Positions 45,379-56,335 of a DNA stretch of 64,000 bases are shown piece after piece. The position numbers and the translations under genes are program-made. Source of the stretch: Xanthostigma xanthostigma (lineage: Eukaryota; Arthropoda; Insecta; Raphidioptera; Raphidiidae). Below the pieces are notes generated by a model. That model worked only from the letters and a program-made list of their open reading frames with translations. It was not told the origin of the DNA and did not search any database. Position 1 is the first letter of the stretch. Every line of letters starts with the position of its first letter. The DNA is taken from NCBI GenBank assembly GCA_963575645.1, contig OY754466.1, forward strand, positions 2,148,001 through 2,212,000. Reading direction: 5' to 3'.

Positions 45379-45967
45379 ACGCTTCTGTAAGCCAATAACT
45401 TAACATACACGCTTGTTACTACACATTAATTTATAACAACAAACAGTATCGTGACGGTCGAAATTTTACACCTTTTTCGTCCCATAAGAGTTTTGTTCCA
45501 ATAAACATGCCTGTCAGTATCGAACTTAAAAGTGGGGCTTTATCAGATGCATTAAAATATTGCAATTTGCTCGACGGACCGCAAAAATAATGAAAATAAT
45601 GTTGTTTAAAGCTGATTTAATATTGATTGAATATAAAATTATAAACCGAACTGTATATCCCTGGGGGGCAAACTACACATCGGATCCCATTAATAAACCA
45701 TAAATTAACTGTTTATAAAAGGGATAGTTATAAAAAGAGGACGTTGCATATTTCCCTAGCGGAGCGAGGTTTAAAAGTATACATTTCTATTTATTATGAT
45801 AACGAATTTCCCCCATATGATTGCCATAAATATACTGTAACAAAACTATTTCTCGTTTATTTACAATAGTGAAACGTTAACAAAACAATTAAACACACAA
45901 ACGAAAAAGTACTTCTCCACAACGTAACACAAACAAAACAACAGTTCTAACTAATAAAATAATAAGT
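45379..45967. other. unassigned DNA
   Basis: Nothing supported. Confidence 0.3.
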
Positions 45968-46416
45968 AATGAAAAATACAAAGTCACTATTCAACTATAT
46001 TCACAAGATTATTTACAACACAGGAGCACACCAAAATTTATCTAGCACACTTATTTATTTATTATATACAGTTCTTATTATATCGTACACTATCATTTAT
46101 ACAATTCATTTATTCATTTGTCTCAGGAGATTATTTATGTTAAATTGTTTATTTCAGCAGTTACCTCAGCACTATTCACTGACTGTTGCATAATGAAGAA
46201 TACAAAGTCACTATACAACTATATAGGTACACAAGATTATTTACAACACAGGAGCACACCAAAATTTATCTAGCACACTTATTTATTTATTATATACAGT
46301 TCTATTTATATCGTTTACTATTATTTATACAATTCATTTATTCATTTGTCTCAGGAGATTATTTATGTTAAATTATTTATTTCAGCAGTTACCTCAGCAC
46401 TATTCACTGACTGTTA
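45968..46416 (+). repeat. two-unit tandem duplication, 224-bp period
   Basis: AATACAAAGTCACTAT at 45975 recurs at 46199. The units share GATTATTTACAACACAGGAG and TTCAGCAGTTACCTCAGCAC with few differences. Confidence 0.85.
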
Positions 46417-46990
46417 ATTTATGTCGATTGTTCACTCGATGAAGAACACTGTGTTTCCAGCCTCGTGTCCGAACTGTCAAATAAAAGTGATATAATAGTA
46501 TATTACACAAAAAGGGCCGAAAGTTTGACATTCTTGCCCTTTCGCCTCAGTCAACTTGGTAATCGTCTTTGATGCACAGGGACACAAATAGAAACATTGA
46601 TACACACACGACAAAAAGATTTGCGTGTTTGTAATATACAAAGCGATGTATCCGATATGGTTTCTGTTTATACAAACAGGAGGTACGGTTATATAACGGA
46701 CGGGGGGCCTCCCTCACTTATTCACAGAATAAAATCATTTTCATGTTTTCGGTAGGCAATCAACGGCATTGCAACAAATGACAGTGCACACAATTCACAC
46801 TCGCGTAAACTGCTGTCTATTCCCGCCGTAATGTGTTGGTAGGCAAATGGATACACATTTCAAAGAGTAGGTCAGTTCTATAAGAGGCGCCCCTCTGATT
46901 TTTAGCACATAATCACTGCGACCGTAATAGGTTTTTTTTCATAAGTGACACTTCTTTAGGCACGCTTGACTTGGGGAGTAAGCTGGTAAA
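46417..46990. other. unassigned DNA
   Basis: No gene or repeat family recognised. Confidence 0.3.
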
Positions 46991-46991
46991 T

Positions 46992-47105
46992 GCCTGACGA
47001 AATCATTTACGGAAGTGCATCATCGCGATGCCTGACGAAATCGTCTACGGAAGTGCATCATCGCGATGCCTGACGAAATCGTTTACGGAAGTGCATCATC
47101 GGAGT
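46992..47105 (+). repeat. three 38-bp tandem units
   Basis: GCCTGACGAAATC...GGAAGTGCATCATCG starts at 46992, 47030 and 47068 with one or two substitutions. Confidence 0.9.
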
Positions 47106-47540
47106 TTAGAGGAAGATATAAGTTAGTGAGTGCGACAAAGACGGAGCATTAATACAACTATTTCATGTTTAAAATGAAAAAACTGTTTTTTTTTTTGTAT
47201 CAAAAATACATTTTATCGAAAGCTGCATTTTGTAACGGGAAATAATGTAGGTTTTAAATGTATTATAAATTATGTATTATAAATTATGCTAATAAATATG
47301 TATATACATATTTTGCCTATTAATTAATCAAAAATTATATTTTGTAGATATGTGCTACAGAGTGAGGTTATATTGTGTTCGATAAACTTTGAGACGAACC
47401 GACTGCATATTATTGTTCGTTTATGAGCAAATTTGGGGTATTTACGCATTATTCTTAATAAATATATTTAAAATAATTATGGCAGGAAGAATTTTTACTT
47501 CAGACGTGTGGTCTAAAGCACACTAGCTTTTTTTTTAATG
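47106..47540. other. unassigned AT-rich DNA
   Basis: Its right edge (47485-47525) matches part of the 895-960 repeat in reverse. Confidence 0.35.
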
Positions 47541-47905
47541 AACAGGAGTCGGCTTGTCACCGGAAACACTGCAGCCTCTTGGGCTTATCTCCCAATCTCT
47601 TATATCACTCGGTCCAGTATCCTCGTTCCTTGCACTAGCTTGTGCAGTCTGTGGACTGGGCGATTGATATAATCTTCTGGCCTCATTCTACATTGTTCAT
47701 AAATTATTATCTGTCTTCTACGATCCAAAGTCTCGAATTCACACAGAATTGGTAAGCAGTTTCCGTCTTCTCGTTGCACTGTCTGCACTTTAAGTCCCCG
47801 TTAAACAGTCCGATTCTTTGGAGGTGTCCTTTCAGGGCACTATGTCCTGCCACGAGACGAAGATTGTCCCTACTGAGTTGTAGTAGTTCTTGTTCGGATT
47901 TTAAA
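47541..47905 (-). pseudogene. 3' end of an old LINE: post-RNase H zinc-finger-like tail
   Basis: The minus-strand frames read LLQLSRDNLRLVAGHSALKG, then HLQRIGLFNGDLKCRQCNEK and TETAYQFC. The pattern LxxLxGHxxLxxHLxRIGL...CxxCxxExETxxH is the C-terminal region after RNase H in R1/jockey-group LINEs. A frameshift follows CNEKTETAYQ, and the tail (RRQIIIYEQCRMRPEDYINR) continues in another frame. The upstream part of the same domain resumes at 48926-49066 beyond the RTE insertion. Confidence 0.75.
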
Positions 47906-48848
47906 ATCAATATATACTAATAGTACAGCAAATATAAAACTGGATAGATGTGGTGAAATATTTCCTATAAAAAGGGGTATAAAGCAAGGTGATCCGTTAT
48001 CGCCAAACCTATTTAACTGTGTGCTAGAACAAATATTTCGAAATATAAATTGGGTAAATAAAGGAATAAAAATAAACGGTGTGTATCTGTCAAACTTAAG
48101 ATTTACAGATGATATTGTAATTTTTTCTAAAAATTATAGTGAATTAAAACATATGTTAAAAGATTTAAATAGAGAAAGTGAAAAATCGGGTTTAAAAATA
48201 AACAGTGAAAAAACTAAAATAATGTCAAATGAAGAAGATTGTAACAGTGAAATTAAAATAGGAAACACAATAATAGAGAAAGTTAGTGAGTACACTTATT
48301 TAGGACAGGTAATTTCATTTAAAGATAGGCAACTTAAAGAAATAAATAGAAGGATTAGTAGTGCGTGGAAACAATTTTGGTCATTAAAATATATCTTTAA
48401 GGACGATATTCCTTTAAATCTAAAAACTAAAGTATATAACTCTTGTGTTCTTCCATCTCTAACGTACGGTGCCCAAACCTGGTCCTTAACTGAAAACCAG
48501 TATAATAAACTTCAAACTTGTCAAAGATCAATGGAAAGGAAAATGCTCAACATAAAACTAATAGATAAAATTAATTCTAATATCATAAGAAAGAAAACAA
48601 AAATAATAGACGTAAAGAAAAAAATAAAATACATGAAATGGACTTGGGCAGGACATATAGCAAGAATGAGTAACGATAAGTGGACAAAGATCATAACGGA
48701 ATGGTATCCTAGAGATGGTAAAAGGAAGCAAGGAAGACAGAAGAAAAGGTGGAAAGATGATATAGAAAAGTTAGCTGGAAAGTATTGGCATCGTACTGCT
48801 AAAGACAGGAAGACATGGACAGACCTGGGGGAGGCCTTTGCCCAATAG
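47898..48848 (+). pseudogene. RTE-clade LINE reverse transcriptase, 5'-truncated
   Basis: The open frame, about 313 codons from the junction to the stop at 48846-48848, includes FPIKRGIKQGDPLSPNLF (RT motif GxxQGDPLSP). It then has NLRFTDDIVIFS, the catalytic (F/Y)xDD box with both aspartates, and KTKIM and YLGQVIS motifs. The tail holds WTWAGHIARM and GRQKKRWKDDIEK, usual in RTE C-termini. The endonuclease and the N-terminal half of RT are missing, as in most dead-on-arrival LINE copies. No frameshift is seen within it, suggesting recent insertion. Function in a full element: target-primed reverse transcription of its own RNA. Confidence 0.9.
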
Positions 48849-48867
48849 TGGGATGGAAAAGGCTATA

Positions 48868-48925
<58 letters not shown>
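48868..48925 (+). repeat. (ATT)n 3' tail of the RTE element
   Basis: About 18 uninterrupted ATT units directly follow the short 3' UTR. Short simple-repeat tails are typical of RTE-clade elements. Confidence 0.85.
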
Positions 48926-49066
48926 GATTCATCTTTCGGGATGGTCCTTTAATAAAAGTCTTGCCATGTTCCTGCCCGGAAATTTTATTCCAGTATGTCT
49001 TGTGCTGATTTTTGATCCATTCCCTTAGTTGACCTCCGTGCTGTTCCCCAAATTATTAATCGCTGT
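48926..49066 (-). pseudogene. upstream part of the interrupted LINE RNase H region
   Basis: Minus-strand frame: GQLREWIKNQHKTYWNKISG then GKTFIKGPSRKMN. It joins across the RTE insertion to ILKSEQELLQLSRDN at 47895-47905. No catalytic RNase H residues are left in the visible part. Confidence 0.6.
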
Positions 49067-49069
49067 CAA

Positions 49070-49745
49070 GTTATTTTTGACGTGATAACGTCTTATAAAT
49101 TGATGAATCACCAATCTTATAAATTGATAAAACACCGGCTGCATGCACGAAAAAGTGTAACGTTCCTAAAATCCTAACGTTCCTAACGTTCGTAACGCGT
49201 AACGTTCCGCCTGACCCTGTGCGTGTTTTTTGCTAATTTCTCGCTCAATTTAAATCAGATCGGTTTGAAACCAGTCTTAAACGAAAGAGGAGAACATTTT
49301 ACATAGATTTCGTATAACAGAATTTGCCTAAACAGTTTTTTTATACAAATTTATATAGAAAAATAGCTGTATAAATGCAATGTTGTCTAATGCATGGCGC
49401 GACGCGGTCGGTCGTCTTTGTTTGCCGTACATGGAAATTAGAAGATAACGTATGTCTTGTCTTAACATGAAAACGGCTGCATTTCTAATGTTTAATTCAA
49501 TTTTTTGACATTAGTATTTTGTGAAATGCAACGCCTTCTAAGTTAAGTATTGGAATAACTAATTATTATTAGAACATAATACTTTGACAGTTGCAAACGT
49601 CACTTTTGACATTTCTTATCATTCCGACACCAAGGATAAGCGGATTGAAACCAAATTTTGGGAGGTTTAGGTTATGTATTACGGAATACGTTATCACGTA
49701 AAACTATCGTCCGTAAACCGACTTTACAGACAACCAATTTTTTAG
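49070..49745 (+). mobile_element. MITE family J, copy 4, chimeric interior
   Basis: The left end TTTTTGACGTGATAACGTC to about 49221 and the right end 49668-49745 are family J. The interior 49222-49665 matches 16080-16545 of the element at 15866-17357 (TCAATTTAAATCAGATCG; ACCAAATTTTGGGAGG). Confidence 0.6.
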
Positions 49746-50087
49746 TTGCAAATAGTTAGTCGAGCTTCAAGTTGTTAGTCACCTGGAAAATTATTTCCCG
49801 TTTTTTTTTAATTGACGGAATTGTCTAGCTCTGTCACAAATCACCGTTCCTTTGTTCGACTGTCGCCTCTCAGGAAAAATGGCTCCGGGCTTTGTACATG
49901 GCGTAGTTACGTATAGTAGATAGACAAGTGGTTGCGCATGTTACAACAGTAGGTACTCAATCACGGTGTAGTTAGATTACAGACAACGTTCGCAACTTAA
50001 CGTTAACTTTCTCCAATCCAAACTGTCAGAATCAATTACCGAGAACAACATCTCCACGTACGCTCTGGCACACATGCATATATATAT
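49746..50087. other. unassigned spacer
   Basis: Nothing supported. Confidence 0.3.
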
Positions 50088-50095
50088 ATATGTAT

Positions 50096-50614
50096 TAGTG
50101 ATGTGCCGGATCGTTAAAAATGTATATCCGCGGATACGGATCTGAATACGGGTTTTTGGTTTCAAGATCCGCGGATACGGATCTTAACTTTCTCAGAGTA
50201 CGCGGCGGTAAATATTGCACATCGACCTTTGGAATGAGACTATCTGTTATGGGAAAAAGTTATTGACTTCTTTAAGAGTTAACTCTCATAACAGATTGTC
50301 TCTTTCCAAAGATCGATGTGCAATATCTCATTATAAAGATAGTTGATTTAATACCTTTGAGTTATGTACTTATTGGTATGGTACTCACTACGATAAATGT
50401 TTGCAATATAAAGGTGCCAAATACGATTTAAAAAAAAATAATCTGAATGGAATTTAACAGGTTTTCATTATTACCTAATCACCTATATATATAAAATTTC
50501 ATCTATGAATTGAAAATTAATAAGATAAAAGATACGCCAAAAACTAACGGATACGGATCTTTCTTCTCCCTCGGATATCCGCGGATACGGATACGGATAT
50601 CCGGCACATCACTA
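50096..50614. mobile_element. hAT-like element family I, copy 2 (empty-site copy)
   Basis: Ends TAGTGATGTGCCGG and CCGGCACATCACTA. The flanks ATATGTAT (50088-50095) and ATATGTAC (50615-50622) agree at 7 of 8 positions. It lacks the nested MITE found in copy 1. The left border of the 2379-bp duplication (50540) falls inside it. Confidence 0.8.
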
Positions 50615-50638
50615 ATATGTACTAATACACTATATATA

Positions 50639-51130
50639 CAGTGTAAACTCTATATAGCGACACTCAAGAGACTGTGCAGTTTGTGGCGTTATTGAGAGTT
50701 GTCGTTAAACGGAGAGAAGAAATAATCCATTAATATTTTTAGCGACTGAATCCAAAGCGTCTCCAACATCACTTATCTTTTCTCTCGCCTCTATTGCGCG
50801 TATTAATAAAACTTTTTCGTCATTACACAAAGATTTTCTTTTACTCGCAGCTTGCAAGTTTGTGGGAAACTAAGAATATGATAGCTTATCGATAAGAAGC
50901 TGAGCTAAACATATGAAAGATAATTCCAACAAACAAAAGAACGAATTTCTTAGAATCTTCGGTACGCATGGTGCCGACAACAAACCAACAAAATAGCAAA
51001 CAAGTACTGCTGTTGATGATGTATTGTTGTCATTATTTAGAGTGGGTGTGTCGTTGTTTTGAGTGTATCATTGTATGAGCAACAAGGCAAACCAACTAGA
51101 GTTAAGTAATTTCAACGTTTTAAGGAGTCG
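50639..51130. mobile_element. pogo-like MITE family H, copy 2 (3' truncated); repeated at 53018-53509
   Basis: Starts TA|CAGTGTAAACTC and follows the family up to TAAGTAATTTCAACGTTTTA. It then breaks off, so the GAGTTTACACTG end is lost. It has an internal block (TTTTTAGCGACTGAATCCAA) not present in copies 1 and 4. Confidence 0.6.
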
Positions 51131-51254
51131 GCGGTGTTGCCGTCACGCACCCAGCGTATACAGGCTGGCTACTTGTTAATGTGTAAATAGGAATTTCACA
51201 TGTATAATAATAAATATACCTAATAAGACAAAAGCTGTTTAATATCTATATATT

Positions 51255-51334
51255 AAAATGAACGTATAGACAAGGGATGTCCCATTATAATTCTATAATT
51301 ATAATGGGACATCCCTTGTCTATACGTTCATTTT
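51255..51334. repeat. perfect 38-bp palindrome, 4-nt loop; repeated at 53634-53713
   Basis: AAAATGAACGTATAGACAAG...TTATAATT is followed by CTAT and the exact reverse complement. No mismatch in either unit. Confidence 0.9.
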
Positions 51335-51831
51335 TTAACGAGAACCCTGCCCATATTTTAAATTTGGTTACCAATTATTGTGTAACCGAATTTCATCAAA
51401 ATCTAAACAACTCGATATAAAGTAGCACAATGATAATGGTTATTCTACGGTGCTAGAAGTAACATTTTGTTTCAGACTGTACCGAGTGCACATAGTACAG
51501 TCCGTGACGACTTAGCAGGGATGACGACGAGTACCTGTGTACCCGATTAATATACTCGAATAATTAATTTTCAGGCAGGAAGACCTTTTAACAGATAATA
51601 ATCCTTTATATTTGTCCTCTTGACACCGTATTACAAATCTTGCCTAGCGGGGCTGCGCACCGTTCGGCAGCCACATCAGTAATGGAGCCCGCGGCTCCAC
51701 CGTATTACAGTATTATTTGTTGATTATTTATCGGACGTTTGCAATTTTTACTTAGAGGATGATTTTTCAAAATTTTTTTCTTGGTACTCACCTCTGTTAT
51801 ATTATAAAGAACAAAATTTCATACTTGTAGA

Positions 51832-52175
51832 CCTTTTGAGACGGAAGAGCCAAAAGTTACAATTTTCAATATTTTCCAGTTTTTAAAGAGCCACTAAACA
51901 TTTTCGTTTCAGTATTATAGTATTTGTTTAATATATAGGTATAACACTATAATATATATATCCTAGGACGACACGTCGCGACGGGGGCGGTGCGGGTGAG
52001 ACGCGAGTGGAAATGGCTGAGAGATAGACATGGTACTTAATCATGGATCGATTGGACGATATTTAAGAGTTTATATAATAAGATAATTATTTTTTTGCGT
52101 ATGGAAACTGGAGAGCTGCAACTTTACATCAAAAGAGCCGCATTTGGCTCGCGAGCCACAGGTTGCCGACCCCTG
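51832..52175. mobile_element. hAT-like MITE, 5' truncated; repeated at 54211-54554
   Basis: Begins inside the element (CCTTTTGAGACGGAAGAGCC), lacking the CAGGGGTCGGCAA end. It ends AGGTTGCCGACCCCTG. Related to 38568-38745. Confidence 0.7.
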
Positions 52176-52574
52176 TTTTAGACCCACCGGTTTAGGCTGT
52201 GCGTTATGTGTCACTCAGTCAGTGTTGGGGTTAAAAATTAAGTGACCTATTCAGGTCTTCGATTCCGCAAATGAACGGGTCTAGTAGTCGGTCCTAGTTT
52301 GTTGCGATAGGATGTGCGCGTTCTTGAATTAAATTTGTTACACACGTCAGACAACTGGGGATTATTAATTTGATTGATTTAGCGACATTCACCAGAAAGC
52401 TGCTTACGTGTACAGGAATCTGTCTAGAAGACACCGGAGGCATTTTCCTGTAGTGAACGTTGTTTAGACGTGACGCAGGGGTCAGATCACTGCGGATAAC
52501 TATGTTATAGATCTGTGTTTCAAATCCGTCAATTTTTTCATTCCAACCAACAAGTGAGGAATGGTACTATAATC
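52176..52574. other. unassigned DNA inside the duplicated unit
   Basis: Moderately GC-rich with no supported open frame. The same sequence is at 54555-54953. Confidence 0.3.
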
Positions 52575-52918
52575 AATAAATAAAATTGTCGACCGATTTT
52601 TCAGACAAATATATTTACAAAAATTCAATACAGTAATGTTTCGGTCCGGATTTGCATCTTCTTCAGAACTGAACTAACTAATTAGTTTTTAATAAAATTC
52701 GCTTAAAGTTTTTTAAATAATAATGGGTTATTATTTTTTCAATATATTGATATTAAAAAACTAAACGAATTTTATTAAAGACTAATTAGAAACTAATTGT
52801 TAATTAATTTTTATATTTTTTAGATCAGTTCTGAAGAAGGTTCTGAAATTGAATTGAATTTATATATTTTTTGTTAATATATTTGTCTGAAAAAATTGAT
52901 CGATAATTTTATTTATTG
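52575..52918. mobile_element. foldback family B, copy 2; repeated at 54954-55297
   Basis: The arms carry CGACCGATTTTTCAGACAAA and CTTCTTCAGAACTGAAC and their mirrors. Unit 1 stops at TTTATTGAA. Unit 2 continues into the normal family end (AGAGTTTTAATCAGACG) to about 55330, showing where the duplicated segment was cut. Confidence 0.75.
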
Positions 52919-55297
52919 AAAACTAACGGATACGGATCTTTCTTCTCCCTCGGATATCCGCGGATACGGATACGGATATCCGGCACATCACTAATATGTA
53001 CTAATACACTATATATACAGTGTAAACTCTATATAGCGACACTCAAGAGACTGTGCAGTTTGTGGCGTTATTGAGAGTTGTCGTTAAACGGAGAGAAGAA
53101 ATAATCCATTAATATTTTTAGCGACTGAATCCAAAGCGTCTCCAACATCACTTATCTTTTCTCTCGCCTCTATTGCGCGTATTAATAAAACTTTTTCGTC
53201 ATTACACAAAGATTTTCTTTTACTCGCAGCTTGCAAGTTTGTGGGAAACTAAGAATATGATAGCTTATCGATAAGAAGCTGAGCTAAACATATGAAAGAT
53301 AATTCCAACAAACAAAAGAACGAATTTCTTAGAATCTTCGGTACGCATGGTGCCGACAACAAACCAACAAAATAGCAAACAAGTACTGCTGTTGATGATG
53401 TATTGTTGTCATTATTTAGAGTGGGTGTGTCGTTGTTTTGAGTGTATCATTGTATGAGCAACAAGGCAAACCAACTAGAGTTAAGTAATTTCAACGTTTT
53501 AAGGAGTCGGCGGTGTTGCCGTCACGCACCCAGCGTATACAGGCTGGCTACTTGTTAATGTGTAAATAGGAATTTCACATGTATAATAATAAATATACCT
53601 AATAAGACAAAAGCTGTTTAATATCTATATATTAAAATGAACGTATAGACAAGGGATGTCCCATTATAATTCTATAATTATAATGGGACATCCCTTGTCT
53701 ATACGTTCATTTTTTAACGAGAACCCTGCCCATATTTTAAATTTGGTTACCAATTATTGTGTAACCGAATTTCATCAAAATCTAAACAACTCGATATAAA
53801 GTAGCACAATGATAATGGTTATTCTACGGTGCTAGAAGTAACATTTTGTTTCAGACTGTACCGAGTGCACATAGTACAGTCCGTGACGACTTAGCAGGGA
53901 TGACGACGAGTACCTGTGTACCCGATTAATATACTCGAATAATTAATTTTCAGGCAGGAAGACCTTTTAACAGATAATAATCCTTTATATTTGTCCTCTT
54001 GACACCGTATTACAAATCTTGCCTAGCGGGGCTGCGCACCGTTCGGCAGCCACATCAGTAATGGAGCCCGCGGCTCCACCGTATTACAGTATTATTTGTT
54101 GATTATTTATCGGACGTTTGCAATTTTTACTTAGAGGATGATTTTTCAAAATTTTTTTCTTGGTACTCACCTCTGTTATATTATAAAGAACAAAATTTCA
54201 TACTTGTAGACCTTTTGAGACGGAAGAGCCAAAAGTTACAATTTTCAATATTTTCCAGTTTTTAAAGAGCCACTAAACATTTTCGTTTCAGTATTATAGT
54301 ATTTGTTTAATATATAGGTATAACAATATAATATATATATCCTAGGACGACACGTCGCGACGGGGGCGGTGCGGGTGAGACGCGAGTGGAAATGGCTGAG
54401 AGATAGACATGGTACTTAATCATGGATCGATTGGACGATATTTAAGAGTTTATATAATAAGATAATTATTTTTTTGCGTATGGAAACTGGAGAGCTGCAA
54501 CTTTACATCAAAAGAGCCGCATTTGGCTCGCGAGCCACAGGTTGCCGACCCCTGTTTTAGACCCACCGGTTTAGGCTGTGCGTTATGTGTCACTCAGTCA
54601 GTGTTGGGGTTAAAAATTAAGTGACCTATTCAGGTCTTCGATTCCGCAAATGAACGGGTCTAGTAGTCGGTCCTAGTTTGTTGCGATAGGATGTGCGCGT
54701 TCTTGAATTAAATTTGTTACACACGTCAGACAACTGGGGATTATTAATTTGATTGATTTAGCGACATTCACCAGAAAGCTGCTTACGTGTACAGGAATCT
54801 GTCTAGAAGACACCGGAGGCATTTTCCTGTAGTGAACGTTGTTTAGACGTGACGCAGGGGTCAGATCACTGCGGATAACTATGTTATAGATCTGTGTTTC
54901 AAATCCGTCAATTTTTTCATTCCAACCAACAAGTGAGGAATGGTACTATAATCAATAAATAAAATTGTCGACCGATTTTTCAGACAAATATATTTACAAA
55001 AATTCAATACAGTAATGTTTCGGTCCGGATTTGCATCTTCTTCAGAACTGAACTAACTAATTAGTTTTTAATAAAATTCGCTTAAAGTTTTTTAAATAAT
55101 AATGGGTTATTATTTTTTCAATATATTGATATTAAAAAACTAAACGAATTTTATTAAAGACTAATTAGAAACTAATTGTTAATTAATTTTTATATTTTTT
55201 AGATCAGTTCTGAAGAAGGTTCTGAAATTGAATTGAATTTATATATTTTTTGTTAATATATTTGTCTGAAAAAATTGATCGATAATTTTATTTATTG
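52919..55297 (+). repeat. 2379-bp tandem duplication, unit 2
   Basis: Copy of 50540-52918. It carries only the last 75 bp of hAT family I and the complete right end of foldback B, so the ancestral locus ran from the left of unit 1 to the right of unit 2. Confidence 0.95.
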
Positions 55298-55437
55298 AAG
55301 AGTTTTAATCAGACGTTAATCAAAGATTTGGAAAGGTATTAATTTAGGTCAAAAATCACTTTTCAAAATTTTACAATATCTTTTCGTTTTGCCGTCCCCC
55401 GAATCAAAAAAAAAAAAAAAAAAAAAGTTTTGGCATT
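55298..55437. other. end of foldback B, then poly-A run
   Basis: AGAGTTTTAATCAGACGTTA belongs to the foldback. A run of about 22 A lies near 55406-55427. Confidence 0.4.
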
Positions 55438-56157
55438 AATGAGCCTTTTTCCTGAAGTACGAAAAATCACTCACTAGTAGCGCTAGTAGTTCGGTAGGGA
55501 CAAACACTGTCAAATCCCCATATAAACACACATTAAAGTGTACTTGAAAAAAAAATGTTTTTAACAAAAGATGATGTTCCTGGAGCAAAACTAAAATTTG
55601 CAACTGTAAAAGATAACAATGTAGTAACATTAAAACGTTGGCTTGCGTGTCGTAATTTAAAAGTATCTGGAAAAAAAAAATGAATTAATAGACAGGTTAG
55701 TATGCAGACTCTAGTAAAATATTAGCATTAAATTCAAACTGTAATAAGAGAAATTGAAAATAATTATGAATTTCAGATTTATTTCCAAATGAAATATGAA
55801 TCAAAAATATATGGTAATAAAATAAATTTAATTAAATATAATAAATGAATATAATTTAATAAAAGATTGAGGTTATATCTCATTCTAATCAATGGTAATA
55901 AACTGTCAAAAATTTACTATTCATTTTTTATTCATTTAATTAATTTTAAAAATAATTTCGATAACATATGTAAATGATGACTCTCAGTGATAAGTTTATC
56001 AGTTCAAAATTTTTTTTATTTCAGATTTATATTTTTAAATAAAATAATATCACGTAAATAACATTGGTTGGCATGTAAATATTTTATGTTTGTCCCTACT
56101 ACTAGTGCTGCCTCTCGTGACACTTTCGCTGCACTATTCTCAGGAAAAAGGCTCATT
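55438..56157 (+). mobile_element. TIR DNA transposon remnant with a SAP-like first exon
   Basis: Inverted ends AATGAGCCTTTTTCCTGA and TCAGGAAAAAGGCTCATT match perfectly (18 bp). Subterminal GTAGGGACAAAC is mirrored as GTTTGTCCCTAC. 720 bp. Only one short exon remains. The flanks TTGGCATT and TTGGTCATT are similar but not a clean duplication. It lies beside a mariner fragment. Confidence 0.65.
55555..55683 (+). pseudogene. SAP-like N-terminal exon of a transposon protein
   Basis: ATG at 55555 opens a 42-codon frame: TKDDVPGAKL near residues 4-13, then VVTLKRWLACRNLKVSGKKK and a stop. LKxWLxCRxLKxSGKKxELIxR is a SAP-like helix pair, a DNA-binding fold. The frame ends in a run of ten A. One base fewer would continue into NELIDR and a donor-like CAG|GTTAGT at about 55695. 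It resembles the start of YqaJ/SWIM-type transposon-associated proteins in insects; that link is from memory and weak. Confidence 0.45.
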
Positions 56158-56335
56158 GGTCATTGCATATTTTTATTGCGTTACCATGATAATCTTGAGG
56201 ATTTTTATTTTACTTGGCTTTTTTAACAATAAAATGCTCTTAGAAATCATTATTTTTTATTTTGTTACAAAAATAGAACAAAAAAAGTAACTCCATCTGT
56301 TTGGAAACATTTCATTCAAAAATTGTCTGAAATTA
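56158..56335 (-). pseudogene. mariner-like transposase fragment (copy of 31638-31795)
   Basis: On the minus strand it reads the same QFLNEMFPNRWS stretch and the AT-rich 3' region as the element at 31331-31874. It lacks TIRs and is bounded left by the TIR element and right by a SINE. Confidence 0.55.

Larger units (their letters stand above)
50540..52918 (+). repeat. 2379-bp tandem duplication, unit 1
   Basis: Every landmark recurs exactly 2379 bp later with no indel. The only difference I saw is c/a at 51947 versus 54326 (ATAACACTATA versus ATAACAATATA). Unit contents in order: end of hAT family I, truncated pogo-like MITE, a 38-bp perfect palindrome, unassigned sequence, a hAT MITE, unassigned sequence, foldback family B. 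The junction shows only a few A bases of homology. Confidence 0.95.

Noticed and set aside
47485-47525. Helitron 3' end (CACACTAG)
   Set aside because: CTAG is followed by C rather than T and the hairpin is poor; it is part of the 895-960 repeat in reverse.
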